From positions 1 through 14,264 of the forward strand of contig CADDZH010000123.1 in the NCBI GenBank assembly GCA_902812455.1: DNA of 14,264 bases, written 5' to 3'. The position numbers and the translations under genes are program-made. This document shows, piece by piece, positions 6,765-14,113 of the stretch; position 1 is the stretch's first letter; each line of letters opens with the position of its first letter. The stretch comes from Chloroflexota bacterium. GTDB lineage: Bacteria > Chloroflexota > Ktedonobacteria > Ktedonobacterales > Ktedonobacteraceae. The notes under the pieces were generated by a model. The model saw only the letters and a program-made list of their open reading frames with translations, searched no databases and had not been told where the DNA came from.

Positions 6765-7060
6765 CTACTTTTTTGCTCTAAGCTTGCCCCGATTGAGCTG
6801 ACCGGAGAGATGCAGCGTTTGGCCGGTGCCATTGGCGGAAAGCGGCCCACAATGGTGACGAGGTCGCCCTGACCTGGCACGTTGAGGCGGGCCACGGTAT
6901 ACCCGGATTCTTCGGCATGATAGGTGACGCGTTCGGCCCCCCCTTGCAGTCGCGTAAGCTCCGGCTGCGGCATTTGTAGAGGTGTGGTATCAGGCGATGG
7001 TGATGATACGACAGAGCAAAAAAGTGGAGTATCTGAGGTGAGAGCAGGGTCAATGTCCAT
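6765..7060 (-). pseudogene. RecD2-like helicase N-terminal remnant, frameshifted and truncated
   Basis: Reading the minus strand from the ATG at 7060, or from the internal ATG at 6973, gives a segment resembling the N-terminal OB-like region of RecD2 helicases: LQGGAERVTYHAEESGYTV, ARLNVPGQGDLVTIVGRFPPMAP. At about 6821-6826 the family pattern continues only in the next frame (GQTLHLSGQLNRGKLRA), which implies one lost G. The shifted frame reaches a TAG at 6765-6767. The ATPase domains, more than 600 residues in the family, are absent. No ribosome binding site precedes either ATG. This is therefore a fossil left by deletion or recombination rather than a working gene. The RecD2 assignment rests on recognition of a short segment and is moderate. 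Confidence 0.5.
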
Positions 7061-7232
7061 CGCTAAGTTTGTCAGAAGGCTGCGTATCAGGGACGACTGA
7101 TGGTCCGAGCACATAAGTTCTGATGAGGCTATTTATAGAATACAAAATACATGGCCTAATTTGTGAACAGAGAACTGAAGTAAGTCGAGTCGCCAAGCTA
7201 CACAGAGACATTTGCGGGAGGAGGCCTTTGGT

Positions 7233-8519
7233 TCATGGCCTGACTTGCTGCCTTGGGGCCTGGTTGCTTATTCGCGCCGTATTTCCTGGCTGCCCATTGG
7301 CGCTAGTGGCTTCCAGCGCTTGGTCGACAGCACGTGGTGCAAAAAGATGGTCGCCTAGCATAAGCGCAAGCCCGGTCACACCGGCACGGACATCGAGCTG
7401 ACTCGTGATAATTTGCAAGTTGCGGGTTGCTAAAGGCAGCGATCGGCGGTAGACGACCTCGCGAATACCTGCCAGGAGCGGCTCGTCGGCGTGTGCCAGC
7501 CTTCCACCGATAACGACCAGGGAGGGATTGAGGAGGCTCACCGCATCCGAGATCGCCTGGCCGAGTACACGCCCGGCCTGCCGGGCAAGCCGCACGGCAT
7601 CCGGTTGGCGGGCACGGATAAGGCTCACTACATCAAAGGAAGAGCGCACATCATACCCCAGCGCACGCAGATCGCGCAGGAGCGCCCAACCTCCAGCGTA
7701 CGCCTCGACGCAGCCGGCGTTGCCGCAGCGACAGATTGGCTGGGTTTCCCTGCCGTCAACATCCCCACTATAGAGAATGTGACCCAGGTCGCCAGCAGCC
7801 CCTTGTGCGCCACGAAGAATTTCACCGTTTGCGATGATGCCGCAGCCGACGCCGGTCCCTACCTTGATCATGAGCATGTGCAGGTGCTGGGGCCAGCATG
7901 TTCGCTGCTCACCGAAGGCCATCGCGTTGACATCGTTATCTACCAAGGTGGGGCAGGCATAGCGGCCGGCAAAGTAGCCGGGAATGTCGAACCCATTCCA
8001 ACCAGTCATAATTGGCGGGCTGATGACCCGGCCCGTTGCGAATTCGACCGGCCCTGGCACAGCGACCCCGATACCACGCACCTCCTCAGGGAGGTGCCCA
8101 GCTTCAGTCAGGAGCATTTCAAATGCCTTCGTCACTTGATCGAGCACCGGATGCGGTCCGGCCGCCACGTCTAACTCGCTGGCCCGCTCGGCGAGCATCT
8201 TCCCTGCCAGGTCAGTGAGAGCGCAGCGCAGGTGGCTCGCGCCAATATCAGCGATGAGCAAGACCCCTCCGGAAGCATTGAATTTGAACTGGGTCGGAGG
8301 TCGCCCTCCGGTTGAGATGCTCTCCCCATCTGGGACGAGCAAGCCGGCTGCAAGCAACGTATCCAGTCGTTGCGTGACTGTCGATCGGGCCAGCCCCGTC
8401 AAATGCACGAGATCGGCGCGTGTGCGGGCTCGTCCCTCACGAAACAGGGCGAGGATCGCCCCCGGTCCAAAGGCTTCGCTGCTCTCAAAACTGGTATTCA
8501 TGCGTTTGTCTTCTCTCAT
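7233..8519 (-). CDS. ROK family transcriptional regulator (NagC/XylR-like)
   Basis: This 428-residue protein combines an N-terminal winged helix (about 18-66: GAILALFREGRARTRADL, LTGLARSTVTQRLDTLLAAGLL) with a full ROK sugar-binding domain. ROK landmarks are LLIADIGASHLR (87-98), VAVPGPVE (152-159), DNDVNAMAFGE (194-204, with the Asp used as base in ROK kinases), GTGVGCGII (221-229), and the zinc site formed by H247 with CRCGNAGCVE (263-272). It would bind a free sugar and release DNA on binding. The start at 8519 is preferred over the ATG at 8501 because AGGAAAGG lies 6 bases before it. A tail of about 30 polar residues follows the domain. The gene is divergent from the ABC/epimerase/xylulokinase operon and is its most likely repressor. 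The effector is probably the imported sugar; direct evidence is lacking. Confidence 0.92.
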   Translation of the reverse strand: MREDKRMNTSFESSEAFGPGAILALFREGRARTRADLVHLTGLARSTVTQRLDTLLAAGLLVPDGESISTGGRPPTQFKFNASGGVLLIADIGASHLRCALTDLAGKMLAERASELDVAAGPHPVLDQVTKAFEMLLTEAGHLPEEVRGIGVAVPGPVEFATGRVISPPIMTGWNGFDIPGYFAGRYACPTLVDNDVNAMAFGEQRTCWPQHLHMLMIKVGTGVGCGIIANGEILRGAQGAAGDLGHILYSGDVDGRETQPICRCGNAGCVEAYAGGWALLRDLRALGYDVRSSFDVVSLIRARQPDAVRLARQAGRVLGQAISDAVSLLNPSLVVIGGRLAHADEPLLAGIREVVYRRSLPLATRNLQIITSQLDVRAGVTGLALMLGDHLFAPRAVDQALEATSANGQPGNTARISNQAPRQQVRP

Positions 8520-8617
8520 CGACAGCCTTTCCTTTGCGTCAGTCGACCACTATATACCCGAATCTCCGCACTTTACCGCCTGTTCATGCTCGATATCGGG
8601 TTCCCTTTTGTCTTCTT

Positions 8618-8646
8618 GGCCCGATCATTGATCGTCTTTCCGGGCC
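8618..8646 (-). other. Stem-loop in the 5' leader of the ROK gene
   Basis: GGCCCG (8618-8623) and CGGGCC (8641-8646) are perfect inverted arms, with a nested GATC-ATT-GATC. They fall about 10 bases after the predicted ROK transcription start. No T-run follows on either strand, so this is not a terminator. It may stabilise the mRNA 5' end or be a second protein-binding site. Confidence 0.4.
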
Positions 8647-8661
8647 TAGATGTTGAGATAG

Positions 8662-8690
8662 ATTATACCATAGAAAAGACATTTGCTCAA
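8662..8690 (-). promoter_or_regulatory. Promoter of the ROK regulator gene
   Basis: On the minus strand TTGAGC (8690-8685) is followed after 17 bases by a perfect TATAAT (8667-8662). Transcription would start near 8655, giving a leader of about 136 bases before the ATG at 8519. Confidence 0.7.
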
Positions 8691-8697
8691 TGTTATA

Positions 8698-8717
8698 CAA
8701 AAGTTGCCATACTTTTG
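8698..8717. promoter_or_regulatory. Candidate operator between divergent promoters
   Basis: CAAAAGT-TGCCAT-ACTTTTG is a perfect 7-base inverted repeat with a 6-base centre. It sits between the two -35 boxes: 8 bases from that of the ROK promoter and 2 bases from that of the ABC operon. A dimeric ROK protein bound here could control both promoters. Confidence 0.55.
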
Positions 8718-8718
8718 C

Positions 8719-8747
8719 TTGACAATCATCATAAGTTTCGTTATACT
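8719..8747 (+). promoter_or_regulatory. Promoter of the sugar ABC/epimerase/xylulokinase operon
   Basis: A perfect TTGACA (8719-8724), a 17-base spacer and TATACT (8742-8747, 5 of 6 matches) form a strong sigma-70-type promoter. Start would be near 8754, with a leader of about 75 bases that contains three GCTAG copies (8756, 8769, 8797) and the ribosome binding site AAAGGAGGT (8814-8822). Confidence 0.75.
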
Positions 8748-8828
8748 TTCCTGTAGCTAGTATTTTGTGCTAGAGATCCCGCCTACGGAAGGGTGGGCTA
8801 GCGCGAACTCAGCAAAGGAGGTAACACA

Positions 8829-9851
8829 GTGAGCAAAAAGCTCCACCAAGTCGGGATTGCCGTGGTGATCCTGGCAGTGATGATGCTGGCTGCGGCCTGC
8901 GGTGGCGGGTCTCAGGGCAGTAGTAGTAGTAGTAACAACCGGGTGGCTGCTATCATCAAGGGTCTGGATAACCCGTTCTTCCAGGCGATGGAGCAGGGGA
9001 TTCTGAATCAGGCAAAGGCTGACGGCATCAACGTGACGGTGCAGGCGGCCACGAGCATCACCGACACCACCGGCCAGGCAGACAAGCTGCAGGCGCTGGC
9101 CGGGCAGAACTATGCCTGCTACATCGTCAATCCCATCAGCGGGACCAATCTTGTCCAACCCCTTGTTCCCATTTCGCAGGCTGGCAAGCCCATTATCAAC
9201 ATCGACAATCCGATTAGTCCCACCGCAGCGAGTGCCGCTGGACTGAAGATCGCGTCCTACATCGGCACCAACAACATTGATGCTGGCAAGCTGGCTGCCT
9301 CGGAGATGGCCAAACTGCTGCCGAACGGTGGTGATGTTGCCCTTATCGGCGGGATCGCTGGTGATGTCACCAGCCAGGCTCGCCTGACCGGGTTCCAGGA
9401 AGGCTTGCCAAGCAACATTCACGTCGTTCAGATCGTGGCTGCCGACTGGGTCCGGCAAGAGGCCTTGACTGATGCTGGCAACATCCTGCGGGCGCGGCCC
9501 ACGCTCAAAGGCTTCTTTGTCGCCAACGACGATATGGGCCTGGGTGTTACCCGCGCCGTCGCCGATGCGGGGAAGCAGGGCCAGGTACAGGTGGTGAGCG
9601 TGGACGGCATCCAGGACGCGCTGAAAGCAGTTCAGGCCGGCACATTGTCTGCGACGGTCTCCCAGTACCCATACACTATTGGAGCCATGGGTGTCGAGGC
9701 CTGCAAAGCTGCCATGGCCGGCAAGAAGCTGCCCGCGAACGTCCCGGCTCCCGTTCTGCTGGTGACCAAAAACAACGCGACCCAGGCGCTGGCCAGCTTC
9801 CCCAAGCCGTTCACCAGCTACTCTGATCCCTTTACCGCGTTGATCGGTTAA
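8829..9851 (+). CDS. Sugar ABC transporter substrate-binding lipoprotein (RbsB family)
   Basis: This 340-residue protein starts with GTG; AAAGGAGGT lies 6 bases upstream and fixes that start. A lipoprotein signal (KK, a hydrophobic core at about 8-20, then LAAAC with C24) is followed by a Gly/Ser linker containing five Ser. The mature part is a type I periplasmic-binding fold of the ribose/galactose class: VAAIIKGLDNPFFQAMEQG (39-57), the hinge-region NPIS and NIDNP stretches, GGDVALIGGIAGD (167-179), VANDDMGLG (231-239) and VVSVDGI (255-261). These proteins capture a mono- or small oligosaccharide outside the membrane and deliver it to the permease. It is the first gene of the operon and ends 34 bases before the permease gene. 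Substrate is not readable from sequence; the downstream enzymes suggest a pentose or ketohexose. Confidence 0.92.
   Translation: MSKKLHQVGIAVVILAVMMLAAACGGGSQGSSSSSNNRVAAIIKGLDNPFFQAMEQGILNQAKADGINVTVQAATSITDTTGQADKLQALAGQNYACYIVNPISGTNLVQPLVPISQAGKPIINIDNPISPTAASAAGLKIASYIGTNNIDAGKLAASEMAKLLPNGGDVALIGGIAGDVTSQARLTGFQEGLPSNIHVVQIVAADWVRQEALTDAGNILRARPTLKGFFVANDDMGLGVTRAVADAGKQGQVQVVSVDGIQDALKAVQAGTLSATVSQYPYTIGAMGVEACKAAMAGKKLPANVPAPVLLVTKNNATQALASFPKPFTSYSDPFTALIG
8919..8933 (+). repeat. (AGT)5 microsatellite in the lipoprotein linker
   Basis: Five identical AGT codons encode Ser31-35 between the lipidated Cys and the binding domain. Length change by slippage would alter only the tether length. 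Confidence 0.7.
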
Positions 9852-9885
9852 GTAAAGCAGCAAGTCCAGCAAAGGAGATTGTGAA

Positions 9886-10872
9886 ATGAGTAGAACAACC
9901 ACTCCTGCGCAGGCGGGGCAGACACGAATTGTGTCTGCCCTGGAGCGACTGCGCGACCCTGGATTCTGGGCTGACTGGACGGCAGTCGTCGCTCTGGTGG
10001 TGCTCGTGATCGTGTTCGGCATCGCCTCGCCAACCTTCCTGACTTTCGGGAACATCCAGGCGATGCTGGTCGCTGCGGCGATCCTCGTCATCCTCACGGT
10101 CGGCCAGACCTACGTCATCATTACCGCGGGCATCGATCTTTCCGTTGCCTCTGCCCTCACATTGGGCAGTGTCGTCCTCGGGCAAGCATATAGCCGGGGA
10201 TGGAGCACTGCTCTCGCCTGTGTGCTCGCGGTTGCCGCGGGCACCGCAGTGGGTGTCGTCAACGGGCTCGTTATCGCGAAGGGAAAGATCACCGACTTCA
10301 TCGTCACCCTCGGTACGTTGAGCGCGGCTGCGGGCGTTGCCCTCATCCTTGCCAAGGGCGAACCTGTCACGATCATCAGCCTGTTCCTGTTGCGCTTGGC
10401 TACCGGTTCGCTGGGGCCCATCCCGTACTTCGTCATCGTGGCGGCGGTCGTCGCTATCGTCGGCCATATTGTGCTCTTCCACACGCGCTTCGGCACCCAT
10501 CTCTTCGCCACCGGTGGAGAGCCAGAGGCAGCGCGAGCCATGGGGATCGACACGGCCCGTATCAAGATCGCGGCCTATATCATCTCCGGCTTCCTCGCTG
10601 GTCTGGCGAGCATCCTAGAGACCGCGCGCATCGGTGCGGCAGAACCGGCCGCCAATACCAGCTACCTGCTGAACTCGGTGGCTGCAGTGGTGCTCGGTGG
10701 GGTCAGTCTCTTTGGTGGTCGTGGCTCTATAGTGGGGCCGGTTATGGGCGCGCTCCTGCTCACCGCACTCGTCAACGGGCTGACGCTCCTGTCGGTACCC
10801 GTGTTCTATCAGCCGCTGGCCGTCGGCATTGTGGTGGTGCTCGCGGCCCTACTTGTGAGGTATCAACGATGA
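9886..10872 (+). CDS. Sugar ABC transporter permease (RbsC/FrcC family)
   Basis: This 328-residue inner-membrane protein has about 8-10 hydrophobic helices. Family marks are TVGQTYVIITAGIDLSV (71-87), the segment typical of RbsC-type permeases, ITDFIVTLGTL (135-145), the cytoplasmic coupling loop GGEPEAARAMGID (210-222) and VVLGGVSLFGGRGSIVG near the C-terminus. It forms the transmembrane channel, probably as a homodimer since no second permease gene is present. AAAGGAGA (about 9871-9878) precedes the ATG. Its stop overlaps the ATPase start as ATGA. Confidence 0.93.
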   Translation: MSRTTTPAQAGQTRIVSALERLRDPGFWADWTAVVALVVLVIVFGIASPTFLTFGNIQAMLVAAAILVILTVGQTYVIITAGIDLSVASALTLGSVVLGQAYSRGWSTALACVLAVAAGTAVGVVNGLVIAKGKITDFIVTLGTLSAAAGVALILAKGEPVTIISLFLLRLATGSLGPIPYFVIVAAVVAIVGHIVLFHTRFGTHLFATGGEPEAARAMGIDTARIKIAAYIISGFLAGLASILETARIGAAEPAANTSYLLNSVAAVVLGGVSLFGGRGSIVGPVMGALLLTALVNGLTLLSVPVFYQPLAVGIVVVLAALLVRYQR

Positions 10873-11735
10873 ATCAAAACGAACCCTTCACTCCGCCCTC
10901 GGCAGATAGATCGCCATCGTCGGCGGTACCAAAGGACACGTTGCACGAGACAACTACACCCAGCGCCAGTGAGGTGCTCCTACTTGTCGATAACGTCAGC
11001 AAGTGGTTCGGCGCGATCCATGCCGTTACCAATATCACTATCTGGGCACGCAGCGGCGAGATCACAGCGATTGTCGGAGACAACGGTGCTGGGAAGTCAA
11101 CCCTGATCAAGTGCATTGCAGGCGTGCATACGCCGACTTCAGGCCGAATCATGTTTGGAGGCGAAGAGGTGCACTTCTCCTCTCCGCAGGATGCCCGGCG
11201 AGCTGGCATCGAGACGGTCTACCAAAACCTTGCGCTTGTCGATGACCTGACGATCTGGCAGAACCTGTTTCTGAACCGTGAGAAGGTCAAGCGTTTGGGT
11301 CCGCTTTCCTTCCTTGACCGTACGGCGATGCGGCGTGAGTCGACTAGCATGCTCAAACGGCTTGAAGTGAATATCCCGACGATCAATGCCCGGGTGCGGC
11401 AGATGTCCGGCGGCCAGCGGCAGGCGGTCGCTATCTCGCGGGCGGCAGGCTGGGGCTCGCGCCTCGTCATCATGGATGAGCCGACAGCGGCTCTGGGCGT
11501 ACGCGAGACAGCGCGCGTCGAAGAACTCATCCGGCGCTTGCGTGACGACGGTCTTGCTGTCCTGCTCATCAGCCACAACTTCGACCAGGTCATGCGCCTG
11601 TTCAATCAGGTCTGGGTGATGCGCAGTGGTCGGCTTGTGGGCGGGCGCCGCACCAACGAGACCACAGGGACAGAACTGGTTGCCATGATTACTGGAGCGA
11701 ATGAGCAGGAGATACGAGAGGAGCTGCAGTCATGA
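10869..11735 (+). CDS. Sugar ABC transporter ATPase, single-domain (FrcA-like)
   Basis: This 288-residue protein has one complete nucleotide-binding domain: Walker A GDNGAGKST (70-78), Q-loop Gln119 in VYQNLAL, signature MSGGQRQ (179-185), Walker B LVIMDE (199-204) and H-loop His236 in ISHN. Most partners of RbsC-type permeases (RbsA, XylG, AraG) are tandem double ATPases of about 500 residues; this is the single-domain form seen in FrcA-type systems, so it would act as a homodimer. An unusual N-terminal extension of about 36 residues, rich in Pro, Ser and Thr, precedes the domain. The start at 10869 is supported by GTGAGGT (10855-10861) at 7 bases and by the overlap with the permease stop. 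The open frame extends far upstream of this ATG, but that part overlaps the permease gene in another frame and is not coding. It ends in an ATGA overlap with the epimerase. Confidence 0.93.
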   Translation: MNQNEPFTPPSADRSPSSAVPKDTLHETTTPSASEVLLLVDNVSKWFGAIHAVTNITIWARSGEITAIVGDNGAGKSTLIKCIAGVHTPTSGRIMFGGEEVHFSSPQDARRAGIETVYQNLALVDDLTIWQNLFLNREKVKRLGPLSFLDRTAMRRESTSMLKRLEVNIPTINARVRQMSGGQRQAVAISRAAGWGSRLVIMDEPTAALGVRETARVEELIRRLRDDGLAVLLISHNFDQVMRLFNQVWVMRSGRLVGGRRTNETTGTELVAMITGANEQEIREELQS

Positions 11736-12607
11736 ATCGCGTCGGGATCCATGCTCAGGTGTGGGTTGGCGGCTGGAGCAAAGCCGAATATCGCAGGGCG
11801 ATTGAGAACAGCCGGGCGACAGGCTACGATCTCATCGAGATTCCGGTGCTCGATCCCTCCACGATAGACGTCTCGATGACCCGCAAGGCGCTCGACGATA
11901 TTGGTCTCAGCGCAGCATGTTCGCTTGGCCTCACCTTGGAGACCGATATCTCAAGCCCGGACCTTGAGGTGGTCGCACGCGGCGAGCGCCTGCTGCATGA
12001 TGCGCTCGCAGTCACACGGGATCTAGGTGCGGAGTATCTGGGTGGGGTCATCTCCAGCGCGCTCGCCAGATACACCCACCCGCCGGCTGTCCCGGGCCGC
12101 GCCAACGCCGTGATGGTCCTACGCCACCTTGCCGAACAAGCCGCCGCCAGTGGCATTACCCTAGGTCTTGAGGTTGTCAACCGCTACGAAAGCAACCTGC
12201 TCAACACAGCGAAACAGGCGCTCGAATTCATCGCAGACGTTGGGGCCGATAACCTTGTCGTGCATCTGGACACCTACCACATGAACATCGAGGAATCGGA
12301 CTTCACGAAGCCAGTGTTGGCGTGTGGCGACCGCCTGGGCTATGTGCATGTCGGAGAAAGCCACCGCGGCTATCTGGGTACTGGCACGGTCGACTTTCCT
12401 GCCTTTTTCGGCGCGCTGGCAGCCGTCAACTATCAGGGCACCGTGACGTTTGAGAGCTTCTCATCGGCGGTCGTCGCCCCCGGTCTTTCAACAACGCTGG
12501 CCATCTGGCGTGATACCTGGACGGATGGCATTGATCTAGCCCGGCATGCACGTGAGTTTATCGATGCTGGACTGCGCGGTGCGCAGGTTGCACCAACGCA
12601 AGCGTGA
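11732..12607 (+). CDS. Ketose 3-epimerase (D-tagatose/D-allulose 3-epimerase family)
   Basis: This 291-residue TIM-barrel sugar isomerase/epimerase carries the metal tetrad E147, D180, H206 and E241. The intervals of 33, 26 and 35 residues equal those of the Agrobacterium D-psicose 3-epimerase (E152, D185, H211, E246). H183 and R212 also correspond to its substrate contacts. Motifs are GLEVVNRYE (145-153), HLDTYHMNIEE (178-188), HVGESHRGYLGTG (206-218) and FESFSS (240-245). The family uses Mn or Co to invert C3 of free ketoses such as fructose/allulose, tagatose/sorbose or ribulose/xylulose. Next to a xylulokinase, ribulose-to-xylulose or a similar step is attractive. The start overlaps the ATPase stop. 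Exact substrate remains uncertain, because related barrels also include apiose, erythrulose-phosphate and inosose isomerases. Confidence 0.85.
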   Translation: MNRVGIHAQVWVGGWSKAEYRRAIENSRATGYDLIEIPVLDPSTIDVSMTRKALDDIGLSAACSLGLTLETDISSPDLEVVARGERLLHDALAVTRDLGAEYLGGVISSALARYTHPPAVPGRANAVMVLRHLAEQAAASGITLGLEVVNRYESNLLNTAKQALEFIADVGADNLVVHLDTYHMNIEESDFTKPVLACGDRLGYVHVGESHRGYLGTGTVDFPAFFGALAAVNYQGTVTFESFSSAVVAPGLSTTLAIWRDTWTDGIDLARHAREFIDAGLRGAQVAPTQA

Positions 12608-12619
12608 GGAGTCAGGCAG

Positions 12620-14062
12620 ATGGCAATGCTCGGCATCGACCTGGGCACGAGTTCGGTCAAGGTCATTGTTCTGGACACGCAGGGACGCACCTTGAGCACG
12701 AGCAAAGCGGACTACGAAGCCATGGCTCCGCAGCCCGGCTGGGCTGAGAGTGATCCCACAGAGTGGTGGTCTGCCACCGTTTCCGCCGTGCAAGCGGCGC
12801 TGGCGCAAGCCCCGCAGGCCAGGATCACGGCGATGGGCCTCTCCGGTCAGATGCATGGGGTCGTCCTGGCGGATAAAGAGGGAAAGCCAACCGGGCCGGC
12901 CCTGCTGTGGGCTGACACGCGAGCAGAGGGGGAACTTGCGCGATACCGTGCACTCGCTCCCTCCCTGCTGGAGCGCCTGGCCAATCCGCTCGTCCCCGGG
13001 ATGGCCGGCCCGCTCTTATGTTGGCTGGCCGATCACGCAGCATCGTCCTACCAGGCGGCCCGCTGGACGCTGCAACCGAAGGATTGGCTCCGGCTTCACC
13101 TGACCGATGCGGTCGCCACGGACAAGAGCGATGCCTCGGCCACGCTGCTCTACGACCTGCCCGCCGATCGCTGGGCGGACGAGGTAATCGCTGCCCTGGG
13201 GTTGAAGCGGGAGCTGTTTGCCCCGATCTTCCCCTCTGGCACGGTCGCTGCGAGGCTCTCCGCCCAGGCTGCCCAAGCGCTCGGCCTCCCAACAGGGCTA
13301 CCGGTGGCCACGGGCGCAGCAGATACCGCCGCCGCAGCGCTGGGGACTGGCTTACTGACGCCCGGTCCCATCCAGTTGACGCTGGGGACCGGCGCACAGA
13401 TCGTGCAGCTCTGCTCGGAACCACGAGCCGATCCCACACGGCGCACCCACCTCTATCGGGCCGCTGATGGGAGCAACTGGTATCGGATGGCGGCAGTCCA
13501 AAACGCTGGACTTGTGCTCGACTGGGTTCGCCGGCGACTTTGTGCCAGGTGGGAGGAGGTCTACGCAAGCGCGGATCTGGTGCCACCTGGCGCCGAAGAG
13601 CTGATATTTCTCCCCTCCCTGACGAGAGAGCGCCCGCACCACCCGAACCCTCACGCTCGCGGGGCCTTCCTCGGCCTGCAGATCAACCACCAGCGGGAGC
13701 ACCTGCTGCATGCCGCACTCGAAGGGGTAGCCTTTGGGATCCGCCTTGCTCTCGAGGCGCTCCCTGAAGCGAGCAAGGCCAGCAGTTTGCGGCTGGCCGG
13801 GGGCGGGAGTGTGCATCCCGCCTGGCGTCAGATGCTCGCCGATATCCTGGGCCGGGAACTGATCGCGGTCGAGGCAACAGACGCCTCTGCTCGCGGGGCA
13901 GCCTTGCTTGGTGGCATCGCGACTGGCATCTGGGCCGATGCCGGGGCAACAGCACCGCTGGCCCCTGCCACGCACGTTGTGGCGAGTCCAGGTGCCAAGC
14001 AAGCCGCGTACGAAGACGTGTACGCAAGGTACCTGAGGCTGTCGGGTGCAACCTCTGCATAG
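12620..14062 (+). CDS. xylB: Xylulokinase-like FGGY carbohydrate kinase
   Basis: This 480-residue FGGY kinase is of the usual length for XylB. It has the N-terminal phosphate loop IDLGTSSVK (6-14), GLSGQMHG (73-80), a motif typical of xylulokinases, LLWADTR (95-101), DKSDASATLLYD (168-179), the catalytic Asp at 235 within TGAADTAAAALG, LTLGTGAQIV and the C-terminal adenosine-binding RLAGGGSVHPAWRQMLADI. It phosphorylates D-xylulose to xylulose 5-phosphate, feeding the pentose phosphate pathway. TGAGGAG just after the epimerase stop serves as ribosome binding site for the ATG at 12620, 12 bases downstream of that gene. It is the last gene of the operon and is followed by a strong terminator. 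Other ketoses (for example fructose or L-xylulose) cannot be excluded, since FGGY specificity drifts. Confidence 0.88.
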   Translation: MAMLGIDLGTSSVKVIVLDTQGRTLSTSKADYEAMAPQPGWAESDPTEWWSATVSAVQAALAQAPQARITAMGLSGQMHGVVLADKEGKPTGPALLWADTRAEGELARYRALAPSLLERLANPLVPGMAGPLLCWLADHAASSYQAARWTLQPKDWLRLHLTDAVATDKSDASATLLYDLPADRWADEVIAALGLKRELFAPIFPSGTVAARLSAQAAQALGLPTGLPVATGAADTAAAALGTGLLTPGPIQLTLGTGAQIVQLCSEPRADPTRRTHLYRAADGSNWYRMAAVQNAGLVLDWVRRRLCARWEEVYASADLVPPGAEELIFLPSLTRERPHHPNPHARGAFLGLQINHQREHLLHAALEGVAFGIRLALEALPEASKASSLRLAGGGSVHPAWRQMLADILGRELIAVEATDASARGAALLGGIATGIWADAGATAPLAPATHVVASPGAKQAAYEDVYARYLRLSGATSA

Positions 14063-14079
14063 AACCTCTCTAGCTTACG

Positions 14080-14113
14080 GCGTGCATTGCACGTAGTGCA
14101 CTGCCACGCTTTT
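14080..14113 (+). terminator. Rho-independent terminator of the sugar operon
   Basis: GCGTGCATTGCAC (14080-14092) pairs with GTGCACTGCCACGC (14096-14109) around a 3-base loop, with one mismatch and one bulged C. TTTT follows at 14110-14113. It lies 18 bases after the xylulokinase stop. Confidence 0.7.

Noticed and set aside
6424..6801. Plus-strand open frame of 125 codons after the kinase gene
   Set aside because: Its product is polar and low-complexity with no family features. It overlaps the minus-strand mini-protein and the RecD2-like segment, both better supported.
8829..9851. Long minus-strand open frame across the substrate-binding gene (8757-10097)
   Set aside because: It is a shadow of a clearly recognisable lipoprotein gene in GC-rich DNA and has no family features.
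10200..10868. Upstream extension of the ATPase frame to 511 codons
   Set aside because: This part lies inside the permease gene in another frame and gives Arg/Gly/His-rich nonsense. The ATGA start at 10869 has a ribosome binding site.
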